Source of the DNA: Mesorhizobium sp. CA8
GTDB taxonomy: Bacteria; Pseudomonadota; Alphaproteobacteria; Rhizobiales; Rhizobiaceae
DNA length: 64,000 nucleotides
Assembly: GCF_020164955.1 (NCBI RefSeq)
Contig: NZ_JAIUHG010000026.1
Span: 35,643 to 99,642 of the forward strand
Direction: 5' to 3'
The translations under genes and the position numbers were made by a program. The notes under the pieces were generated by a model. The model ran no database searches. It worked only from the letters and a program-made list of their open reading frames with translations, and was not told the DNA's origin. Each line of letters opens with the position of its first letter. Position 1 is the first letter of the stretch. This document shows, in pieces, positions 26,408 to 36,005 of the stretch.

Positions 26408-27445
26408 ATGTGGTACATCTGGGACCTGTCGATACTGCTCAGCGCCTTGTGCCTGGTGATCATGCTGTTGCTGATCGCGCGCCGCGTGCTGCAGGAGCGC
26501 CGGGGCCGGGCGACAGCCGACCAGCGGCGCCAGATTCTGACCGCGCTGATCGCCTTCTCCGAAAACCGCGATCGCGAGGCCTTGAAGGCGGCGGTGCTTG
26601 GCGTGCCGGCCGGTGTGGCGATCGACGCCGGCTTTGAGTTCATTTCGCTACTGCGCGGCGAGGAGAGGGACGACGTGCTTGTCGCCTTCAACGAATGCGG
26701 CCTGCCGGCCCGTGTCGCCAGGCAGCTGCGGAAAGGCAACGTCGCCGAACGCATCCATGCGGCCGAGATGCTGGCGGCGCTGGGTTCGGATGATGCCTCG
26801 GCAAGCTTGCTTTCGGCACTTTCCCAGGACCGCGCGCGCGAAGTCAGGATCGCTGCGGCCATCGCACTCTGCGACCTGGGCAGCCTGCCCCTGCTCGGCA
26901 CCGCGCTCGACTTTATCGGCGCGGCGGGGCAGCGCTCGCGGCGCCTGATCGAGCTATTCAGGCGCTTTCCGCGCTCGCGCTTCAACGAGCTTGCCGTCCA
27001 CGCATCGCGAGTAGATGCCTCGCCCTTCGTCAGGGCCGCCACGATCGACGCGCTGGCCCGCGCCGGCGGCTTCGGCTTCGCCGATTTCTTCGCGGGCCTG
27101 ACCGGTGATGCCGCGCCCGAGGTTGTGGCCGCGGCGCTGCGGGCGCTGGGTCTGACGGGTCACGCCGAGGCGCCGGCCATCCTGAAGCGCGCCATGGCCA
27201 ACGACGATTGGGACGTGCGCGCCGCTGCCGCCGAATCCGCGGGCCGTCTCGGTCTGCCCGAGCTTACCGCGCCGCTGTCCGCGCTGATGGACGACGAGAT
27301 CTGGACCGTGCGCTATGCCGCCGCCAACGCGCTGCGCTCTTTCGGCCTGTCGGGAGAGCGGCTGCTGCGCGAGATCGCTTCCGCCGAGGTTTCGCGCAGC
27401 CAGCGCACCGCTTCGCTTATCCTTGCCGAGGGGCCGGCCCTATGA
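26408..27445 (+). CDS. membrane-anchored HEAT-repeat protein
   Basis: A 345-residue protein with one N-terminal membrane helix (ILLSALCLVIMLLLIARRVL), then alpha-solenoid HEAT repeats with the recurring pattern of VRxAAAxALxxLG (for example REVRIAAAIALCDLG, WDVRAAAAESAGRLGL, WTVRYAAANALRSFG). It probably scaffolds the synthase or couples it to the exporter or regulator. It starts two bases after the exporter stop and overlaps the glycosyltransferase start by ATGA. No enzymatic residues. Confidence 0.85.
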   Translation: MWYIWDLSILLSALCLVIMLLLIARRVLQERRGRATADQRRQILTALIAFSENRDREALKAAVLGVPAGVAIDAGFEFISLLRGEERDDVLVAFNECGLPARVARQLRKGNVAERIHAAEMLAALGSDDASASLLSALSQDRAREVRIAAAIALCDLGSLPLLGTALDFIGAAGQRSRRLIELFRRFPRSRFNELAVHASRVDASPFVRAATIDALARAGGFGFADFFAGLTGDAAPEVVAAALRALGLTGHAEAPAILKRAMANDDWDVRAAAAESAGRLGLPELTAPLSALMDDEIWTVRYAAANALRSFGLSGERLLREIASAEVSRSQRTASLILAEGPAL

Positions 27446-28869
27446 TCGCCGACTGGAGCCAAGAGGTCGTTCTTGCCGCCACCATCCTGTCCTGGTTCAT
27501 CATCGGGGCCGGGCTGGCGCAGACGACGATCTATCTCTTGCAGCTCGTCGTCGCCGGCTACGCGCTGTCCCAGCGCCCGCCGGTGGCGCGCTCGGCGCTG
27601 CTGTGGCAGCGCTACGGCGACGTCGCGCCGCCGATCGCGCTCTTGGTGCCCGCTTATAACGAGGCGCTGAACGTGGTCGAGAGCGTCCATTCGATGCTGG
27701 CGCTCGAGTATCCGAATTTCGAGGTGGTCGTGATCAATGACGGCTCGAAAGACGACACGCTGCAGCGCCTCATCGACGCTTTCAAGCTGGTGAAGTTTCA
27801 CCGTCCCTACGAGGAGGCGCTGGCGCACCAGCCGATCCGCGGCGTCTATTCCTCGCCAATGACTGAACGACTGTTCGTGGTCGACAAGGAAAATGGCGGC
27901 AAGGCCGATGCCCAGAACGCCGGCATCAATGTCTGCCGCGCGCCGCTCTTTTGCGTCATCGACGGCGATTCCATCCTCGAGCCCGACGCGCTGATGCGGG
28001 CCGCCCAGCCCTTCATCGACGACCCCGAGCGCACCATCGCCGTGGGCGGCACGATCCGCATTGCCAACGGCTCGAGGATCGAGGCGGGCAGGGTGCGCGA
28101 GATCCGCCTCCCGAGCCGTCTGCTGCCGTTGTTCCAGGTGGTCGAATATCTCAGGGCCTTCCTGATGGCGCGGCTGGCTTGGAGCAGCATCAACACGCTG
28201 ATGCTGGTGTCCGGCGCCTTCGGCATGTTCCGCCGCGCCGAAGTCGTGGCCGTGGGGGGCTTCACCAAGGGCTCGATGGGCGAGGACCTCGACCTAGTCA
28301 TCAAGCTGCACCGCTATATGCGCGACAGGAAGCGCAAATACCGCATCCAGTTCATTCCCGAACCGGTGTGCTGGACTGAGGCGCCGGAAACGCTGAGCGT
28401 GCTCGCCCGCCAGCGCTCGCGCTGGCAGCGCGGCGCGCTCGAATGCTTCTTCCGCTACCGCTCGATGCTGTTCAACCCGCGCTACGGCCGCGTCGGCTTC
28501 CTCGGCTTCGGCCACATCCTGGTTGTCGACGTGCTGGGACCGGTTGCCGAGGTACTGGGCTATGTTCTGATGCCGGCCTTCTGGCTGCTCGGCATCCTGT
28601 CGGCCGAATATCTTCTCGCCTTCACCGCGCTGATCTTCATCTATGGCGTCTGCGTGAGCGTCTCCTCGCTGATCCTCGAAGAGGCCGAGCTTCAGCGTTT
28701 CCCCCGGGCCAGGAACCTGGCCGTGCTGACGGCCGCAGCCGTGATCGAGAATTTCGGCTACCGCCAGCTCAACAATTTCTGGCGCGTGAAAGGCTGCTGG
28801 CAATTTTTACGCGGCAACCAGGGCTGGGGCGAGATGACCAGGACCGGCCTCGGCGGCGCGAAGAAGTAG
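27442..28869 (+). CDS. processive family-2 glycosyltransferase (polysaccharide synthase)
   Basis: A 475-residue inner-membrane enzyme. A first membrane helix is followed by a GT-A domain: LVPAYNE, VINDGSKDD, a DxD site in VIDGDS (residue ~173), GEDLD for the catalytic base region, and QRSRW (residue ~323). The Q-x-x-R-W motif marks processive beta-glycosyltransferases such as cellulose, chitin, hyaluronan and PNAG synthases. Several C-terminal membrane helices follow. There is no PilZ domain, so any cyclic-di-GMP effect would be indirect. ATG 27442 overlaps the HEAT stop. The polymer is unknown; the TPR barrel upstream supports export. Confidence 0.9.
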   Translation: MIADWSQEVVLAATILSWFIIGAGLAQTTIYLLQLVVAGYALSQRPPVARSALLWQRYGDVAPPIALLVPAYNEALNVVESVHSMLALEYPNFEVVVINDGSKDDTLQRLIDAFKLVKFHRPYEEALAHQPIRGVYSSPMTERLFVVDKENGGKADAQNAGINVCRAPLFCVIDGDSILEPDALMRAAQPFIDDPERTIAVGGTIRIANGSRIEAGRVREIRLPSRLLPLFQVVEYLRAFLMARLAWSSINTLMLVSGAFGMFRRAEVVAVGGFTKGSMGEDLDLVIKLHRYMRDRKRKYRIQFIPEPVCWTEAPETLSVLARQRSRWQRGALECFFRYRSMLFNPRYGRVGFLGFGHILVVDVLGPVAEVLGYVLMPAFWLLGILSAEYLLAFTALIFIYGVCVSVSSLILEEAELQRFPRARNLAVLTAAAVIENFGYRQLNNFWRVKGCWQFLRGNQGWGEMTRTGLGGAKK

Positions 28870-28900
28870 GCGCGGCGGGCGGCCTCAGGCCGTGGCCAAG

Positions 28901-29395
28901 TCACTCCAGCGTCCGCTCAATCTCCGCGATCACCGCAGCAAGCGCCGCGTGCACGCTCCCGCCATCCGCCCGCTCGACGAGCAGCATCTCCAGGATGGAC
29001 GCCTGCTTGCTGATTTCCGCGAAGCCGAACGTCCCGGCAGCGCCTGCCAGCGAATGGGCGACGCGGATTAGCGGCTCGTTGCCGGGGAGGGGAGGCGCCT
29101 GATGCGCGGCCTTCAGTTCCGCAAGCTGATCGGCGCATCGGGCGAGGAAACGCTCGCGCAACGGGGCGAATGGATCGTCAGGGATAGGCGGTGCTCCACG
29201 GCTGTTGGAGTATTCAAGCAGAAAGCAACCTGGGTTGAAGCGGGTTGCTATGACCGTCCAGCCTTGCAACGACAAGTCATCCCGCTGATCACGCTGGGGG
29301 TTATGTCCGCCTTTATCGAACGTTTTGCGCACGATGCCAAGGCCGCGACTGGACGACAAAATATTGACCCATAGCTTTGGCGGTCGACCTGCCAT
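28901..29395 (-). CDS. Hpt-domain phosphotransfer protein
   Basis: The C-terminal ~90 residues form an Hpt domain: FLARCADQLAELKAAH, then the phospho-accepting His in RVAHSLAGAAGTFGF, and a closing helix. It would pass phosphate between the receivers of the 21.2-24.7 kb genes. The N-terminal part (first ~60 residues) has no family support and overlaps the antisense of a ligase remnant. The real start may be an internal GTG at 29332 or a TTG near 29275, or the gene may have lost its 5' end. Convergent with the glycosyltransferase. Confidence 0.75.
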   Translation of the reverse strand: MAGRPPKLWVNILSSSRGLGIVRKTFDKGGHNPQRDQRDDLSLQGWTVIATRFNPGCFLLEYSNSRGAPPIPDDPFAPLRERFLARCADQLAELKAAHQAPPLPGNEPLIRVAHSLAGAAGTFGFAEISKQASILEMLLVERADGGSVHAALAAVIAEIERTLE

Positions 29396-29790
29396 GCCGG
29401 GCCGCCATTCTCCACGGCGAAGTAATTGTATCAGCCGAGCGGAGCTCGCTCGATTCCTCTCGATTGGAAGTTGCGATCTGGAACGAGCCGAGCCGGCTGG
29501 TGTTCGTCGCGTTCGACATCCTTCATCTCGACGATCGCAATCTAAGCCTGTTACCTTTGCTGCAGCGCAAGCGTGCGCAGCGGCAACTGGATGACCTGGC
29601 CTCGGGAAGATCCAATACAGCGAGCATTTCGAGGGCGATCTTTCGCGCCATGGAGAAAACCGGGCTCAATGGCGTGATTTCGAAACGTGTCAATAGCCGC
29701 TACCGGAGCGGGCCGTCCAAAACGTGGCTGAAGGCCAAACTATTCGAGAAAGCCAATTTCGGACTGCTAGGTGCGCCATCACGCCCGGGC
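29370..29790 (+). pseudogene. ATP-dependent DNA ligase, adenylation-domain remnant
   Basis: Within a frame from 29377, LPCRAAILHGEVIV, then LVFVAFDILHLDDRNLSLLP, KTGLNGVISKRVNSRYRSGP and SKTWLKAKLF are the middle and end of the LigD-type adenylation domain (nucleotidyltransferase motifs III-V). The catalytic KxDG motif and the first third are missing, and the OB-fold domain is replaced by an unrelated tail. Its counterpart end lies 13 kb away at 15839-16170 on the other strand. Confidence 0.7.
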
Positions 29791-30034
29791 GGCCAACGAC
29801 GCTCTAGCGCCGGGAACGCCGGCGCTGGGCCGACTATCCGAAAATTTCCGATCTTTTAACGATCGATGATTGATCATCGTCGTGAATAACCTGGCGTCGA
29901 CCGCACCGGAGCATGGCTCGCGACTGCACCACACGGCGCTTGTTAAGAATGCAAGTCGAAAGTTTGCCAAGCTTGACGGCTATGCTATTTGTTGACTCGG
30001 GGACGTATATTGGCACCGCCTATGGAGGTGGCAC
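29791..30034. promoter_or_regulatory. upstream region of the GGDEF/EAL gene
   Basis: No gene. The region is AT-richer than its surroundings, and at 30024-30030 carries ggaggtg, five bases before a TTG that starts the next gene. Confidence 0.35.
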
Positions 30035-31773
30035 TTGCATCCAAAGGCATCGGGCGCCGGCAAGGAGGGGGAGAGGCCTTCGTCCTCCGCTCCACGTACT
30101 GACGACGCGCTTCTTGGTGACCTCTTGTCGAACACCTCCGATCTCGTGTCGTTCTATGACCGCGACTTCCGCCTGAGGCACTACGCAAGCAAGCTCAAGG
30201 ACATGTACGGGGGCGCGGTAACGCTGGGTGCCGCCATTTGGGAAATCTACCCAAGCTTCCTGGATGCCAAGTGTCGCAACGATTTTCTTCGGGTGTTTGA
30301 GGGCGGCTCGCCGGCAACCATCGAATTGCCGCGATCGTCAGGCGAGGCGTCCCGGTCCGTTTTCGTCTTCGGCACAGCAAACGGTGTCGGCATCATCGAA
30401 TCGAAGGAGCCCGGCGGGCGTAGCGCGACGGAGGATCAGGAGCATTTAACTCTGCTCCACCAGGCGACGCACGACGTTCTGACCGGCCTGCAGAACCGCC
30501 GGCAATTCGGCGACCGGCTCCATCAAGCACTGGCTACCATCGGTGGACAAAAGCCGAAAGCGGCCCTGCTGCAAATCGACCTCGACGATTTCAAATCGGT
30601 CAATGACACGCTCGGCCATGGAGCGGGCGACACGCTTCTTCAACTAGCGGCAGGTCGAATACGCGACGTGCTGCGGGACGGCGAATCTGCGTATCGGTAT
30701 GCAGGCGATGAGTTCGCTGTCATCCAATTGGGAAAAGAGCAACCCGCGGAAGCCGAACGCCTCGCCGGATCGTTGGTCGATGCGTTCAAGGAGCCGTTCG
30801 TCATCAACGGCATTCCCGTCTTCGTCGGCTCCAGTATCGGAATTGCTTTCGGGCCGGAGCACGGAACCGACGGCGAGCAACTGATGAAGGCCGCTGACAT
30901 TGCTCTTTACGCAGCCAAGACGGACGGACGCGGTTGCGCTCGAACGTTCAACCGGTCGATGCTGCTCTTGCTCGAACAGCGCGAGAATCTGAGGCGCAGC
31001 CTTCGAACCGCGCTGGAGCGGGGCGAGCTTTATCTGGAGTATCAGCCGCTCATTCGGCCTCCCTCGTCGGTGGTCGGGTTCGAGGCGCTCGTGCGGTGGC
31101 GACACCCCGAGGTCGGGATCATTCCGCCCGGCGTGTTCATACCGATCGCCGAAGCCGACGGCCTGATGGACGCGATTGGACGGTGGGTGCTCGAGGAAGC
31201 CTGTCGCCAGGCATTGACGTGGCCTCCCTCTCTAACGGTCGCGGTTAACCTGTCGCCGGCTCAGTTCCTTAGCGGTTCGCTCACGGACACAGTCGCTCAG
31301 ATCATTGACGGGGTTGGAATCCGCGCCGACCGGCTCGAACTGGAGATAACCGAAACGGTTCTTCTTGAGAAGACGATCGACAATATCGACACCTTAAATA
31401 CACTCAACGTCTTGGGCATACGAATTTCGCTCGACGATTTTGGAACCTACTATTCGTCGCTGAGCTACCTTAAAAACTTCCCTTTCGACACCTTGAAAAT
31501 AGATCAGTACTTCATCGCCGATCTGGAGACCGATCTGAAAGGCCAGACGATTGTGCGATCGATCATAAATCTGGCGCAGGCCTAGGAATAAGCGTCACCG
31601 CCGAGGGAGTAGAGACCTCAGGGCAGGCAAGGTGGCTGATCAAGGAGAATTGCGATTGCCTGCAAGGCAATTTCCTGGGACTGCCGCTCGGAGCCGAGCC
31701 AACCAGGGACTTCATCAAGCGGTCACCGCCGAACGTGGCGCGAGCGATGGAGGAATCAAATCGGCCGCGCTAA
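30035..31773 (+). pseudogene. PAS-GGDEF-EAL cyclic-di-GMP enzyme, frameshift in late EAL domain
   Basis: A cytosolic protein with a PAS-like N terminus (residues ~25-130), a GGDEF domain with RYAGDEF, and an EAL domain with FEALVRW, VAVNLSP, EITE, LDDFGTYYSSL and KIDQYF. The open frame stops at 31585. The missing end (GISVTAEGVETSGQ, LQGNFLGLPLGA) continues in another frame to a TAA at 31771, so one base is lost near 31579. AGDEF can still be active; the Tyr in place of Gly in DDFGTG is unusual. The TTG start at 30035 has a near-perfect ribosome binding site. It sits upstream of a partner-switching operon, as the cyclase SiaD does with SiaABC. Confidence 0.8.
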
Positions 31774-31943
31774 CGCCTTGCACCCTTTGTTACCGTGAAG
31801 TCGGTTTGTGGAAAGGATCGAGGCCGATACCGGGCAATCCTTCGAGTCAGTGCGAGACTGACTCATCAAGGGCGCAGTGAAACTTCGTCCCCTGGGCCAT
31901 CGCCCACTAGGGCGCAACCTGCATGGAAGAAGGGAGGATGCCG
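31774..31943. other. spacer before the partner-switching operon
   Basis: A 170-base gap with no gene. It contains the ribosome binding site of the next gene (gggagg at 31932-31937) and possibly the operon promoter. Confidence 0.35.
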
Positions 31944-32459
31944 ATGGGAGCTGCACATCACGACGTGGCTGGCGAGCCGACTTTTGAGCCGATGATCCAG
32001 ATCGACATAGAAATGAAGGCTTTTATCTCAGCGTGGAGGCACTGCGACTATGTCTCGACTTACATGGCCCGCATGATCAGCCAAAACAGGTCGGATTCGG
32101 TCCGATACTCAAACCTCTTTTCTTCCGCCTTTAACGAATTGCTGGAAGTCGCCTTTCGTACGCGTCATGGCGACGGCGAACTGGAATGCCGAGTGTCTCG
32201 CCATGGCGCGACGGATAGGATTGAGCTGACATTTCCTTGCGTGCCGGAGGAGCGCCAGTTCTACGAGGAAGCCGCAGCGCAAGTCATAGGATCCGACGCC
32301 AAGGAGAGATACCTTAACTCGGTTTCGGGGGATCTCGCGCCCAGCCGAGAAATCGTGCTCCTGGAACTGGCCATCGACTACAACGCGACGATCAGAGTAG
32401 AAGAAGCCGGCAACGATGCGATCAAGCTTGTCGTAGATCTTCCACTTGAGGGCCAATAG
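31944..32459 (+). CDS. GHKL-like/SiaB-like regulatory protein of a partner switch
   Basis: A 171-residue protein whose segment LFSSAFNELLEVAFRTRH resembles a degenerate N box of GHKL ATPases, followed by a beta-rich half (IELTFPCVPEE, EIVLLELAIDYNATI). Clear G1 and G2 boxes are lacking. Its place next to a STAS-like protein and a SpoIIE phosphatase suggests an anti-sigma or kinase-like partner, as with SiaB. The ATG at 31944 is six bases after gggagg; the frame also opens at 31923. The stop is two bases before the next start. Confidence 0.7.
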   Translation: MGAAHHDVAGEPTFEPMIQIDIEMKAFISAWRHCDYVSTYMARMISQNRSDSVRYSNLFSSAFNELLEVAFRTRHGDGELECRVSRHGATDRIELTFPCVPEERQFYEEAAAQVIGSDAKERYLNSVSGDLAPSREIVLLELAIDYNATIRVEEAGNDAIKLVVDLPLEGQ

Positions 32460-32461
32460 AG

Positions 32462-33640
32462 TTGAGCCCTTACGACCTTCTTCCCCGTTTCAAGGCGCGC
32501 TATGACGCGAACAATCAGGAATTTTCCATATCGGGAGTAGTCCGGCCCCAGGCGATTGATGAGCTTGGACCCAGCATAGCCTTGCTTCGTGATGCGATCG
32601 GCGGCGTGCGCGGTGTTCTCTACATCAATATCAGGCGCCTGACGCAGATGAACAACGCCGCATTTCACGCCCTTTCGAGGATCATCATTGACGCCTGCCG
32701 CGCTCGACCCGATCTCAAATTCGTCGTCGTCACTTCGAGCGTCGTTGGATGGACGTCAAGAAAATTCGGTCGCTTGAGCAGGATCGAACCGAACATAGAG
32801 GTCAAGGAGTACGACAGCGAATTCTATCCGGGGCAAGGCTTCCTTGAAGAAGGCGGGTTCGTTCCAATCCTGCGCACGCAGACAAAGATGACTTGGCGCC
32901 ACGAGCGCACTATCTTGCAGCGACACGGCATGCGGCCCGGAATCGTTATGGCCGACATCTGTTGCGGGATCGGCGATTTCGCCGTGCTTGTGCAGAAGGA
33001 GTTCCAGCCATCGCGGCTCGTGGCCCTCGACCACTCCATGTCAAGCCTCGATTATGCTCGACGCGTGATGCGGGAGTTCGATATCCGCGGCATCGAATAT
33101 ACCTATGGCGACGCGTCCGAAATGCTGCTCGATGAAGCGCAGTTTGACTTGGTCACCTGCCGACATTCCCTTCAAATCTTCAATCGGCCAGAACTTATCC
33201 TCAAGGAATTATATCGCATATGCAAACCAGGCGGGCGGGTCTACATCACCAACGAGAAGAATTCGCATTGCCTTGGCGAGCCGCGCGCCGAAAGCATTAA
33301 TTGGACCTACAACGAGGTGGCGAAGTTGTTCGGGCATTTCGAGATGGACGTCGAGCTTGGGCCCAAGAGCCGGCGCTACCTGGTCGAAGCAGGGTTCGAA
33401 GATATACGAATCGAGAGCTTCATGGTCACAAATCTGGACGGCGATCCGCAGGACTTCGCGGATGTCATTGCAGCCTGGGCAAATGTCTATGCGGGCGAGA
33501 TGGCGGCCAGACGCGGTGACGACCCGGAATTCGTTGCGCGATTCCGACAGGGCTTCCAGGACCACATTTTTGCGGCGCTCCACCCCAAGGGTTACGCCGG
33601 TTGGCCGATCTGGGTTGCCTCGGGGCGAAGACCGCAATGA
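32462..33640 (+). CDS. STAS-like domain fused to SAM methyltransferase
   Basis: A 392-residue two-domain protein. Residues 1-~115 look like a STAS/slr1659-type fold: FSISGVVRPQAIDELGPSI, VLYINIRRLTQMNNAAFHAL and FVVVTSSVVGW. In anti-sigma antagonists the helix start is SSG; here it is MNN, so there is no obvious phosphorylatable Ser. Residues ~140-380 form a class I methyltransferase with MADICCGIGDFAV, VALDHSMSSLDYA and FDLVTCRHSLQIF. The start is a TTG two bases after the previous stop, and the end overlaps the phosphatase start by ATGA. A methyltransferase linked to a partner switch is unusual; its substrate is unknown. Confidence 0.8.
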   Translation: MSPYDLLPRFKARYDANNQEFSISGVVRPQAIDELGPSIALLRDAIGGVRGVLYINIRRLTQMNNAAFHALSRIIIDACRARPDLKFVVVTSSVVGWTSRKFGRLSRIEPNIEVKEYDSEFYPGQGFLEEGGFVPILRTQTKMTWRHERTILQRHGMRPGIVMADICCGIGDFAVLVQKEFQPSRLVALDHSMSSLDYARRVMREFDIRGIEYTYGDASEMLLDEAQFDLVTCRHSLQIFNRPELILKELYRICKPGGRVYITNEKNSHCLGEPRAESINWTYNEVAKLFGHFEMDVELGPKSRRYLVEAGFEDIRIESFMVTNLDGDPQDFADVIAAWANVYAGEMAARRGDDPEFVARFRQGFQDHIFAALHPKGYAGWPIWVASGRRPQ

Positions 33641-36003
33641 AAGCCGACAATGAGCATGCACCGCGCTTTGGCCTGCGTTCCTTTCGAGCGAAATTCGTAC
33701 TGGTCGTCGGCGGCGCGGTGTTGTTCGACCTCCTGATGAGCGGTGGTCTGGCGCTTTGGAATGTTCAAAAGCTGTCGCGTGATGCGACATCGGAAGTCGG
33801 CGAAGGCCTGACTACCGCAAGCCAGGAATACATTCGTTCCTATGCCGAATCGACGGCGCTGAGCGTCAACCTGTTGCTCGATCGGGTTCATGGCGACGTC
33901 AACGCGCTCGCCGGCGTGATGCAGGCCCAAATCGACGAGCCGAGAAAGCGGCAACAGGTCGGGGCAACGCTCGCGCAGGCAGCGCCCGGCTCCGTGCAGG
34001 TCGTCTACGATGCAAAGGGTGATTGGGCGCAGAATCTGACGGGTTCGCCTTCCGTGGTAAGCGTCTGGGGCTACCTGCTGGGCGCCGACCACATGCCACT
34101 GCCGAGCGTACAGCAAGAAATAGAAGACAGTACCGTGATCGACCTCGTCGCGCCGGCTCTGATGGCCAGCGGATCGCCTAAACTTCAAATGTACTATATC
34201 GGTCCAAAAGAACGCCCGATCTTCAGGACGGTACCGTATACGGACCAGGCACAGACCTTCGACCGGCTTTATCCCGGTCACAACAAGTCTGAGTTCTGGG
34301 AGTTTTTCTTTCCGGGGATCTACGGGTCGTGGCAGCAATGGGCGAGAGACCCAGCGTCACGTCCGGCCCCCGAGGACATCACTCAGACGGCGCCCTACAC
34401 CGACGCTATCACTGGAAAGCTGATCGTCAGCTTTTTCAACCCCTTATGGACGCGCGACCGCACCGGTATCGCCGGAATAGCGGGTGCAGACATCACTCTC
34501 GATCAACTCGCGGAAGTCGTCGAGCGTGTGAAGATCGCTGAAACCGGTTTTGGCTTCCTCACGATGTCAACCGGGAACGTGGCGGCGATCAATCCGTCCG
34601 GCGAGAGGATCATCGGTCTGACTAAATCGAATGATGCGGGCAAACAGGGGGTCACCGGCCTCGAGAGAACCCTAAGGGCAAGCACGCAGTCGGCCATCGC
34701 GTCGCTGCCACTCGACCGGAACAATGATGGCGTCATTCAGCACATCATGCTCGACAACAATGGCGAACGCGTACCCTACATTGTTGTCCTCAAGAGATTG
34801 AAGCCGATCAATTTGTGGAGTTCGGGACCGATCAGGGCCGAAACGATGTCAGTCGGCATCGTCGTTCCCGAACGGGAGATCTACGCATCCCTATTTGCCG
34901 CGCAGAAGAGTATTTCTCGCGCAACCAATCGTATCCTGCTCTTTCAGATCGCCGCGATCATCGTATCGCTTCTGATTGTTTTTGCGGCCGTGCTCGGAAT
35001 CTCCAAGCGGATTACCGCTGGCCTGAGAGCACTTGCCAGTGCCGCCCAGCGGCTCCAGTCCAAAGATTACTCAGTGCGCGTGAGCATACCAACGCGCGAC
35101 GAGGTTGGGGCGGCCGGGATCGCCTTCAATCGGATGGCTGAGCAGATCAGCTTTCACACGGAAAACCTCGAGCAACTCGTCGATGAACGAACCAGAGAAC
35201 TCGGCGACGCAAATCAGGAGATATCCGCACTTAACGAGAAGCTGCGGGACGAGAACGTCCGGCTCGGCGCGGAGCTCGCGGTTGCCAGGCAGATCCAGAT
35301 GATGGTCCTGCCAAAACCATTGGAACTCGAAGCGATTCCTGGGCTGGAGATCGCGGCCTATATGCGCCCGGCCGACGAGGTTGGCGGCGACTATTACGAT
35401 GTCCTGCAGAACGGGTCACGGGTCAAGATCGGCATTGGCGATGTGACCGGCCATGGTCTCGAAAGCGGTGTGCTGATGCTGATGGTCCAATCCGTCGCGC
35501 GCGCGCTGCAGGAGACCGATGAACAGAATCCACATCGGTTTTTGGATCGGCTGAATAGAGCGATCTATAAGAATATCGAGCGGACGAACACCGGCAAGCA
35601 TCTCTCGTTGGCCTTCCTTGACTTCGAGGATGAGCGCGTAACGCTATCCGGCCAGCATGAGGACGTGCTCGTCGTCCGGGCGGGTGGGGAACTCGAGCGT
35701 ATCGATACGATTGATCTGGGCCTCCCGGTTGGTCTGGAGAACGATATCTCGCAGTTCATTGCGACGCATGACATCCAGTTCGGGAGCGGCGACGTAATCG
35801 TATTGCACACCGACGGTGTAACCGAGGCGGAAGACGAGAACCGCAGACTGTTTGGGTTCGAGCGCCTCTGCAAGAGCGCGCAAAAACGTTACGGCAGGAG
35901 CGCAGAGGAAATCAAAAGCGGGATCATTGAGGATCTGATGACCCATATCGGGATCCAGAAGATCCACGACGACATCACCCTCGTGATCATAAGGCACACA
36001 TAG
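33637..36003 (+). CDS. membrane sensor SpoIIE/PP2C serine phosphatase with HAMP
   Basis: A 788-residue receptor phosphatase. One N-terminal membrane helix (FVLVVGGAVLFDLLMSGGLA), a ~380-residue periplasmic dCache-like region (GIAGADITLDQL and GFGFLTMSTG are typical), a second helix (FQIAAIIVSLLIVFAAVLGI), HAMP, a coiled coil, then a PP2C domain. Metal-binding residues are in GGDYYD, GDVTGHG, LHTDGVTEAED and DDITLVII. Like SiaA or RsbU/RsbP it should dephosphorylate a STAS protein in response to an external ligand. ATG 33637 overlaps the upstream stop (ATGA) and is preferred over the frame opening at 33601. Confidence 0.92.
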   Translation: MKADNEHAPRFGLRSFRAKFVLVVGGAVLFDLLMSGGLALWNVQKLSRDATSEVGEGLTTASQEYIRSYAESTALSVNLLLDRVHGDVNALAGVMQAQIDEPRKRQQVGATLAQAAPGSVQVVYDAKGDWAQNLTGSPSVVSVWGYLLGADHMPLPSVQQEIEDSTVIDLVAPALMASGSPKLQMYYIGPKERPIFRTVPYTDQAQTFDRLYPGHNKSEFWEFFFPGIYGSWQQWARDPASRPAPEDITQTAPYTDAITGKLIVSFFNPLWTRDRTGIAGIAGADITLDQLAEVVERVKIAETGFGFLTMSTGNVAAINPSGERIIGLTKSNDAGKQGVTGLERTLRASTQSAIASLPLDRNNDGVIQHIMLDNNGERVPYIVVLKRLKPINLWSSGPIRAETMSVGIVVPEREIYASLFAAQKSISRATNRILLFQIAAIIVSLLIVFAAVLGISKRITAGLRALASAAQRLQSKDYSVRVSIPTRDEVGAAGIAFNRMAEQISFHTENLEQLVDERTRELGDANQEISALNEKLRDENVRLGAELAVARQIQMMVLPKPLELEAIPGLEIAAYMRPADEVGGDYYDVLQNGSRVKIGIGDVTGHGLESGVLMLMVQSVARALQETDEQNPHRFLDRLNRAIYKNIERTNTGKHLSLAFLDFEDERVTLSGQHEDVLVVRAGGELERIDTIDLGLPVGLENDISQFIATHDIQFGSGDVIVLHTDGVTEAEDENRRLFGFERLCKSAQKRYGRSAEEIKSGIIEDLMTHIGIQKIHDDITLVIIRHT

Positions 36004-36005
36004 GA

